A DNA stretch of 20,085 nucleotides, taken from an uncultured Phycisphaerae bacterium. Its GTDB lineage: Bacteria; Planctomycetota; Phycisphaerae; Phycisphaerales; SM1A02. Under the pieces are notes generated by a model that saw nothing but the letters and a program-made list of their open reading frames with translations, was not told the DNA's origin and ran no database searches. Location: NCBI GenBank assembly GCA_913046275.1, contig CAJWSE010000004.1:1-20085 (forward strand). Direction: 5' to 3'. Position numbers and translations under genes: made by a program. Each line of letters begins with the position of its first letter. Within the stretch, counting starts at the first letter, position 1. This document shows, piece after piece, positions 16,068 through 20,085 of this stretch.

Positions 16068-17103
16068 TGCTACAAGTTTCGGCTGTAATTTCAATTGCTC
16101 GTTCAATATCTTCGCTACTTATGCCTAGATGCGTAACGTATCGAATTCTAGTTGGATCGAGGGCTTCGGCCATTATTCCGTTCTCCCACAATTTTCGGCA
16201 TAAAGATGCTCCATCTCCAAGACTTTTATCAATATCGAAGAAAACAAGATTTGTATCAGTTTCACTAGCGTTGCATGTGATTCCATCAATTGAATGTAAT
16301 GCCTTCGCAAGTACCTGCGCGTTTTTATGGTCCTCTTGGAGTCTATCTATATGGTGTTCAAGTGCATAAAGTGCAGCGCCAGCAAGCAGTCCAGTTTGTC
16401 GCATTGTGCCGCCAAACATTTTTCGAATTCGTTTTGCTTGAGCGATGGTTTCTTTTGTTCCCATAAGAATAGAGCCAGCGGGGCAGCCTAATCCTTTTGA
16501 GAAACATGCCGAAATAGTATCAAAGGCTGAACCCCATACAGAGGCTGCGACTGACCGGCTAACTATAGCGTGCCAAATACGTGCTCCATCGAGGTGAGTC
16601 TTTAAATTTGCATTATGTGCTGTTTCGCAAACGTTCTGGAGCTGTTCCAGTGGCCAAATAGATCCGCCGCCCCGATTATGTGTGTTTTCAAGTGAAACCA
16701 GTTTGCTATGTCCAAAATGATTGTCATCAGGACGGATTGAATTGGCGACATCTTTATCTGTAAAAAAGCCACGGGCGCCATCGACAAGTGCAAAGCTGCA
16801 GCCGCTTAATGCGGCTGCGCCACCGCCTTCGTAATGCACAATGTGGCTATCTTTATGAATAATAATTTCATCGCCTGGCTGAGTATGGCAACGAATTGCA
16901 ATTTGATTAGCCATTGTTCCAGAAGGAACGAAGCAGGCGTCTTCTTTTCCGAACATCGAAGCGCAGCATTCTTGCAAGGTATTGACCGTTGGGTCATCGC
17001 CCCAGACATCATCACCCAATGGCGCGTGCATCATTGCTTCACGCATTTTTTGTGTGGGTTGCGTAACAGTATCGCTTCTTAAATCAACTTTCTTTCGAGT
17101 CAT
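16057..17103 (-). CDS. ltaE: Low-specificity L-threonine aldolase
   Basis: The product has 348 residues and is a PLP enzyme of the beta-eliminating lyase/threonine aldolase family. The opening [12 protein letters not shown] is diagnostic, followed by [11 protein letters not shown], the PLP-ring region [21 protein letters not shown], and the Schiff-base Lys in [12 protein letters not shown]. It cleaves L-threonine or L-allo-threonine to glycine and acetaldehyde in the cytoplasm. ATG 17103 places [15 protein letters not shown] at the N-terminus, the usual length, and TACAAT lies exactly six bases upstream, so a leaderless transcript is likely; ATG codons at 17127 and 17130 are less plausible. 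It appears to head the operon with the transglutaminase-like, sulfotransferase and glycosyltransferase genes, although the functional link is obscure. Confidence 0.93.
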   Translation of the reverse strand: MTRKKVDLRSDTVTQPTQKMREAMMHAPLGDDVWGDDPTVNTLQECCASMFGKEDACFVPSGTMANQIAIRCHTQPGDEIIIHKDSHIVHYEGGGAAALSGCSFALVDGARGFFTDKDVANSIRPDDNHFGHSKLVSLENTHNRGGGSIWPLEQLQNVCETAHNANLKTHLDGARIWHAIVSRSVAASVWGSAFDTISACFSKGLGCPAGSILMGTKETIAQAKRIRKMFGGTMRQTGLLAGAALYALEHHIDRLQEDHKNAQVLAKALHSIDGITCNASETDTNLVFFDIDKSLGDGASLCRKLWENGIMAEALDPTRIRYVTHLGISSEDIERAIEITAETCSNVT

Positions 17104-17115
17104 GTTACGATTGTA
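17101..17115 (-). promoter_or_regulatory. Putative -10 box and leaderless start of the threonine aldolase
   Basis: On the minus strand TACAAT (17110-17115, 5 of 6 to consensus) is followed by CGTAAC and the ATG at 17103. No good -35 box is visible 17 bp further upstream. Confidence 0.45.
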
Positions 17116-17137
17116 AGCATACGTCATCATTTCTGGG

Positions 17138-17152
17138 TACTATTCCCCGATG
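17138..17152 (+). promoter_or_regulatory. Putative -10 box and leaderless start of the HdeD-like gene
   Basis: TACTAT (17138-17143, 4 of 6 to consensus) is followed by TCCCCG and ATG 17150. Together with the aldolase start it forms a divergent leaderless pair within 46 bp. Confidence 0.35.
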
Positions 17153-17680
17153 ATTAAATGTAAATGGTTTATTGTTGAAGGGTTTTTGTTACTCATTCTT
17201 GGATCGTTTGCTCTTGCCAGACCTGCGATAGCTGCCGAAGCACTTGTTGAACTTGTGGGCTGGTTGTTGCTTGTTATGGGTATCGTGGCACTTGTTGGCG
17301 GTCTTACAACTCAATCTGGCCCTCGCGCTCCTGCATCAATTGCGGGTGGGATTATTGGAGTAATTTTTGGTTTGTTATTCCTGCTGATGCCGGTGCCAAC
17401 CCTTTCGACGATAACGGTCTTAATTGCCTTCTTCTTTATGATTTCTGGTTTTGTAGAGATATCATCATCCTGCGCACTTCGTTCATCTGGAGGTCACTCT
17501 AATCACTGGGGTTTGGCATTTTTTAATGGTTTAATTGGCATTGTGCTTGGTATTCTCTTACTCAGTTTGTGGCCAGATTCCTATGAAGTGATTGGTCTCT
17601 TGCTGGGCCTTAATTTTTTGATGAGTGGCGCATACCTGGTCTCTCTTGGTTGGTTTTTTAGGAACGCCCCAACCCATTAA
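17150..17680 (+). CDS. HdeD/DUF308-family membrane protein
   Basis: The product has 176 residues and about six hydrophobic helices arranged as repeated pairs, with Gly-rich joints (GWLLLVMGIVALVGGL, IAGGIIGVIFGLLFLLMP, IAFFFMISGFVEI, FFNGLIGIVLGILLLSLWP, LLGLNFLMSGAYLVSLGW). This matches the DUF308/HdeD family of inner-membrane proteins; E. coli HdeD is linked to acid resistance at high cell density. Molecular function is unknown. The next gene, a ClC chloride channel/transporter, starts two bases after its stop, so the two are almost certainly co-transcribed. The pairing supports a membrane or pH-stress role by inference. Confidence 0.88.
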   Translation: MIKCKWFIVEGFLLLILGSFALARPAIAAEALVELVGWLLLVMGIVALVGGLTTQSGPRAPASIAGGIIGVIFGLLFLLMPVPTLSTITVLIAFFFMISGFVEISSSCALRSSGGHSNHWGLAFFNGLIGIVLGILLLSLWPDSYEVIGLLLGLNFLMSGAYLVSLGWFFRNAPTH

Positions 17681-17682
17681 TA

Positions 17683-18990
17683 ATGCCTAATGAACTTAAA
17701 TCAAAGCTAACATTTGCAGCACGTATTATCGCTGCAGTGGGGGGTTTGGGTGTTGGGTTTGTTGCATTCTATTTAGCGTTCGTTGGCAGGCTTTCTGATC
17801 AGTTTTTAAAATACACACTTCAGCATATCGAGTGGGCGGCCTATCTTTTGCCTGCTTTTTGCCTTGTATTAATCTCGGTTCTTCGTGTCCGTTTTTTTGG
17901 AGGCACTGAAGGGACGGGCATTCCGCAGACAATAGCAGCTCTTGAAATGAAAACAGAGGGGGAGCGAAAAGAAATGCTTTCCATCAAAATTCTTTTAGGG
18001 AAGTTATTTTTAACAACAATTGGCTTGTTTAGCGGCGCGTCATTAGGCAGAGAAGGCCCGACAGTTCACGCTGGCGCATGCTTAATGTATTTATGCCGAA
18101 AAGTTACACGATTTCCCAAGTATTTTGTTCAGCGGGGTCTCATTTTAGCCGGCGGTGCTGCCGGTATAGCAGCAGCATTTAATGCACCAGTTGCAGGCAT
18201 CATTTTTTCTTTTGAAGAGATAGGTCGTTCTTTTGATAAACGTAACTTAGGCATTGTTGTTGTCTGCGTCCTTGGCGCTTGCGCAGTTTGTATTGGCTTG
18301 TTTGGCGATTATTGGTTCTATGGTTCGTTTCAAGTAGCTTTGCATGAATGGCCTGTTTGGATTTTTGTTCCGTTCATTGGACTAAGTATGGGTGCATTAG
18401 GAGGTTTGTTTTCACTCCTTATTATTCGGTCGTACCCCAGTGCAACTCGGCAGATTTTAAAACATCCAATTTTCGCTCCACTTATAATTGGCTTGACAAT
18501 TGGTTTAATTGGCTGGCTGTCACAAGGCCAGACTCTGGGAACAGGGTTTGGTGAAGCTCAGATGATGTTGATGAAAAATAAAGAAATGGATTGGTCGTAT
18601 CCTATTCTTCGGCCAGCTGCAACGGCATTAACATTGCTAAGTGGAATCCCTGGGGGATTATTTGACCCAACTCTTTCTGCTGGTGCCTCATTTGGTCAAT
18701 GGTTTAGTTCACTAATTCACCAGTTTGATTGGGCTAGTGAAGTCGATTCGAGACTTATCATGATGATTGCCATGGCTTGTTTTTTTACAGGCGTCGTTCA
18801 GAGCCCCATTACGGCAGTTGTTATCATGATTGAGATGACCGATTCAGTGCATGCAACTCTTCCCATGCTGGGTGGTGTTGTTTTTGCGTATGCAATTTCA
18901 AGACGCATTTATCCATCTTCAATTTACGTTTCACTTGCTTCAAATTATTTCAGCGATAGCCGAGGTGAAGCGATTCGCTTTGAAGCTTGA
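17683..18990 (+). CDS. ClC-family chloride channel/transporter
   Basis: The product has 435 polytopic residues with the three ClC selectivity motifs: GTGIP (77-81), LGREGPTVHAG with the gating glutamate Glu124 in GREGP (122-126), and GIPGGLFDPTLSAGASFG. A Glu-Glu pair at 178-179 (IIFSFEEI) matches the internal proton glutamate region of CLC-ec1. Together with Glu124 this suggests a chloride/proton antiporter rather than a pure channel. The first motif has Thr where CLC-ec1 has the chloride-coordinating Ser107, a modest oddity. No C-terminal CBS domains are present. It follows the HdeD-like gene by two bases. The last 46 bp overlap the convergent sigma-region-4-like gene. Confidence 0.92.
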   Translation: MPNELKSKLTFAARIIAAVGGLGVGFVAFYLAFVGRLSDQFLKYTLQHIEWAAYLLPAFCLVLISVLRVRFFGGTEGTGIPQTIAALEMKTEGERKEMLSIKILLGKLFLTTIGLFSGASLGREGPTVHAGACLMYLCRKVTRFPKYFVQRGLILAGGAAGIAAAFNAPVAGIIFSFEEIGRSFDKRNLGIVVVCVLGACAVCIGLFGDYWFYGSFQVALHEWPVWIFVPFIGLSMGALGGLFSLLIIRSYPSATRQILKHPIFAPLIIGLTIGLIGWLSQGQTLGTGFGEAQMMLMKNKEMDWSYPILRPAATALTLLSGIPGGLFDPTLSAGASFGQWFSSLIHQFDWASEVDSRLIMMIAMACFFTGVVQSPITAVVIMIEMTDSVHATLPMLGGVVFAYAISRRIYPSSIYVSLASNYFSDSRGEAIRFEA

Positions 18991-19301
18991 ATTGAGTCAC
19001 GGGCTATTTTGCGAAGCCGTTGAATGCGACATAGCACATCGCTCATTGACATGCTCATTACGATATGAATTTCCCAAGGAGAAAGCCGCTCGGCGAAGTG
19101 CAGTGCTAGTATCTGCCTGTCCGTCCAACTTAAAGTAGAAAAAAAAGACCCTAGTTGGTCATCATATTGATCCGTTTTAAGACGTAGATTATTTTTTTTG
19201 CTTTGAGGCAATCTATTGGGGCCAATGTGACCTAGTGGTGATGTGTCGGCAATCATGGGCGACTTCCTGTCTTGTTTGGAATGAGCACTCCGCTCGTTCA
19301 T
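18945..19301 (-). CDS. Small sigma-70 region 4-like helix-turn-helix protein
   Basis: The product has 118 residues. The N-terminal half is polar and unrecognised. Residues about 56-105 (LSWTDRQILALHFAERLSPWEI, then a second helix ending CRIQRLRKIARDSI) match the helix-turn-helix layout of sigma-70 region 4, with the LxxxxRxIxxLHF start. No region 2 is visible, so it is not a complete sigma factor; it may be a DNA-binding regulator or degenerate ECF-like protein. ATG 19256 is a serious alternative start because AGGAAG lies six bases before it, giving 103 residues. The 3' end overlaps the ClC gene by 46 bp. A 15-bp imperfect direct repeat lies upstream of it. Confidence 0.65.
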   Translation of the reverse strand: MNERSAHSKQDRKSPMIADTSPLGHIGPNRLPQSKKNNLRLKTDQYDDQLGSFFSTLSWTDRQILALHFAERLSPWEIHIVMSMSMSDVLCRIQRLRKIARDSIQASKRIASPRLSLK

Positions 19302-19347
19302 TTAGACAAGCGTGTCGAAGTTTCTTTTCATTCAAAAAAATAATAAT

Positions 19348-19383
19348 AGAAATGCTTAGATATTGAAAAGAAATGCTTGGCTA
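19348..19383. repeat. Direct repeat pair with 21-bp period
   Basis: AGAAATGCTTAGATA (19348-19362) and AGAAATGCTTGGCTA (19369-19383) match at 13 of 15 positions, with starts 21 bp apart, two turns of the helix. They lie 47-82 bp upstream of the sigma-region-4-like gene's first ATG, a possible regulator-binding position. Confidence 0.4.
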
Positions 19384-19398
19384 AGGCTTGTCTTTGTA

Positions 19399-19414
19399 TA
19401 TGGCAATCGCCATA
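19399..19414. other. Small hairpin TATGGC/GCCATA
   Basis: A perfect six-base stem with a four-base loop (AATC). No T-run follows on either strand, so it does not look like a terminator. It sits between the direct repeats and the larger hairpin. Confidence 0.35.
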
Positions 19415-19426
19415 ACATCCAAAGAA

Positions 19427-19487
19427 CTTTCTCTCCCTATCTTCTTTCTCTCCTCTGCGAGCCTCCGCCAAAAGCGGGGGCTCGCGG
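19427..19487. repeat. Pyrimidine tract plus strong GC-rich hairpin, possible dispersed intergenic element
   Basis: A 30-base tract with 29 pyrimidines (19427-19456) runs into a hairpin: arms 19457-19468 and 19474-19485 pair over 12 positions (one U.G wobble on the plus strand), loop CAAAA, extendable by two pairs. The arms are far richer in G and C than the surrounding sequence. There is no U-run on either strand, which argues against a simple intrinsic terminator, although it lies 22 bases past the PilZ stop. The rest of the 206-bp gap 19302-19507 holds only the direct repeat and the small hairpin. The theme resembles intergenic repeats in planctomycete-like genomes; that resemblance is from memory. 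Confidence 0.5.
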
Positions 19488-19507
19488 CGTTTCTGGCCGT
19501 ATTGGGG

Positions 19508-19864
19508 TCAGTTAGAGCCAAAAAACCAGATTCCGCAGTGATAACCATCATCGTCTGGTTTGGAGCTGCTCCAAGCAACCATCATTGGTTGGTGCACAGA
19601 CTCGCATTCTGGAAGATATCTCGTAACAACTCCCGTCATTCCCTCAGAAAGAGGAAATTGTGAGACGATTTGCATTCCACCTTCGCTGCGGTCTAAGACT
19701 TTATAGCGAACCGGAGTATCAAAATCATGGCTCCAACGGAGTACTGCTTCGCCCGAATAAGCGATTCTGTCTTTGCTGCGTCGATTTGTTGTATCCGATT
19801 GTATATTTGAATCATTTATCATCTCAGAAGCATCGTCTCTGCTGAGGTTCAACTTAAGTGACAT
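19508..19864 (-). CDS. PilZ-domain protein (probable c-di-GMP receptor)
   Basis: The product has 118 residues. Both parts of the c-di-GMP-binding signature are present: RxxxR in RRSKDR (28-33) and D/NxSxxG in DRSEGG (58-63), followed by the beta-barrel strands (GMQIVSQFPLSEGMTGVVT, HCGIWFFGSN). Stand-alone PilZ proteins bind cyclic di-GMP and act on motility, attachment or polysaccharide machinery; the target is not visible here. The gene lies 28 bp downstream of lipA on the same strand and may be co-transcribed with it. TATTCT lies four bases before the ATG, a weaker hint of its own promoter. No Shine-Dalgarno is present. The first ~25 residues are polar and probably disordered. Confidence 0.82.
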   Translation of the reverse strand: MSLKLNLSRDDASEMINDSNIQSDTTNRRSKDRIAYSGEAVLRWSHDFDTPVRYKVLDRSEGGMQIVSQFPLSEGMTGVVTRYLPECESVHQPMMVAWSSSKPDDDGYHCGIWFFGSN

Positions 19865-19892
19865 ATTCAGAATACTTTTGATAAGTGCCTAA

Positions 19893-20085
19893 TTAGCCTT
19901 GTTTTAAGTTAAATTCTCGGACCTGCTCCTCAGCGTGGAAAGAACTTCTTACTAAAGGGCCTGATTCAACGACTCTGAAGCCAAGTTTTAGACCTTCTTC
20001 TTTATACATTTCGAATTGATCAGGGTGTACCCAGCGTTCAATTGGAAGATGGTTTCTGCTTGGTTGTAAGTATTGTCCAATTGTT
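19893..20085 (-). CDS. lipA: Lipoyl synthase, 3' end only
   Basis: Only the last 63 residues are in the window; the gene runs off the right edge. The visible part starts [21 protein letters not shown] and continues with a segment ending [20 protein letters not shown], the highly conserved C-terminus of lipoyl synthase. The Ser in VRSS is the conserved C-terminal serine that ligates an iron of the auxiliary [4Fe-4S] cluster. The enzyme is a radical-SAM protein that inserts two sulfurs into octanoyl groups of lipoyl-dependent enzymes. The N-terminal Cys motifs are outside the window. PilZ follows 28 bp downstream. Confidence 0.93.
   Translation of the reverse strand, partial: TIGQYLQPSRNHLPIERWVHPDQFEMYKEEGLKLGFRVVESGPLVRSSFHAEEQVREFNLKQG

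Noticed and set aside
16068..16106. TTG start for the transglutaminase-like protein
   Set aside because: It needs a 50-bp overlap with the aldolase gene. ATG 16067 gives a plausible signal peptide with a small overlap, although the longer form cannot be excluded.
19455..19487. Hairpin as an intrinsic terminator for PilZ or another gene
   Set aside because: No U-run follows on either strand, and on the minus strand the wobble becomes an A-C mismatch.
19388..19663. ORF on the plus strand across the hairpin region and PilZ gene
   Set aside because: It is antisense to PilZ, runs through the hairpin, and its translation shows no family features.

Overview
The window looks like a compact chromosomal segment of moderate-to-low GC from a Planctomycetota bacterium, probably Phycisphaerae-like. 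The assignment is an inference from gene content: a HEAT-repeat protein ending in cytochrome c, a beta-propeller dehydrogenase beside a small c-type cytochrome, a double DUF1080 protein, metal-ABC permeases carrying C-terminal DtxR-like domains, and a small sigma-70-region-4-like protein. Signal peptides and lipoboxes fit a cell with a periplasm. No rRNA, tRNA, CRISPR array, transposase or integrase was seen. Genes are packed tightly, with ATGA/GTGA overlaps and three overlapping convergent gene ends, and no gene-free stretch exceeds about 210 bp.

Layout. 2-1204 (+): 3' part of a HEAT/cytochrome c protein. 1173-2222 (-): PqiA-like membrane protein. 2270-2371 (+): possible 33-residue membrane miniprotein. 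2422-8302 (-): probable five-gene operon transcribed as DtxR/MntR-type regulator, M28 metallopeptidase lipoprotein, cytochrome c lipoprotein, beta-propeller dehydrogenase, double-DUF1080 protein. 8361-12712 (+): divergent metal-uptake operon of binding protein, ATPase and two permeases. 12747-13142 (+): chagasin-type (I42) protease-inhibitor lipoprotein. 13129-17103 (-): operon of threonine aldolase, transglutaminase-like protein, PAPS sulfotransferase and GT4 glycosyltransferase. 17150-18990 (+): HdeD-like membrane protein and ClC chloride channel/transporter. 18945-19301 (-): sigma-region-4-like protein. 19302-19507: hairpin-bearing intergenic region. 19508-19864 (-): PilZ protein. 19893-20085 (-): 3' end of lipA.

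The most interesting region is the metal-uptake locus. It encodes three DtxR-family modules: one stand-alone regulator and one at the cytoplasmic C-terminus of each permease. Regulator and transporter are divergent across a 58-bp gap holding two adjacent palindromes centred on CTAG, the first lying over a good sigma-70 promoter for the transporter. This suggests metal sensing both at transcription and directly at the transporter.

A second pattern runs through the window: at five gene starts a -10-like hexamer (TAnnnT) is followed by exactly six bases and then ATG, which predicts leaderless transcripts. Other genes, mainly inside operons, have clear Shine-Dalgarno sites (GGAGGTGAT, AGGA, GGAG, AAGG), so both modes of translation initiation seem to be used.
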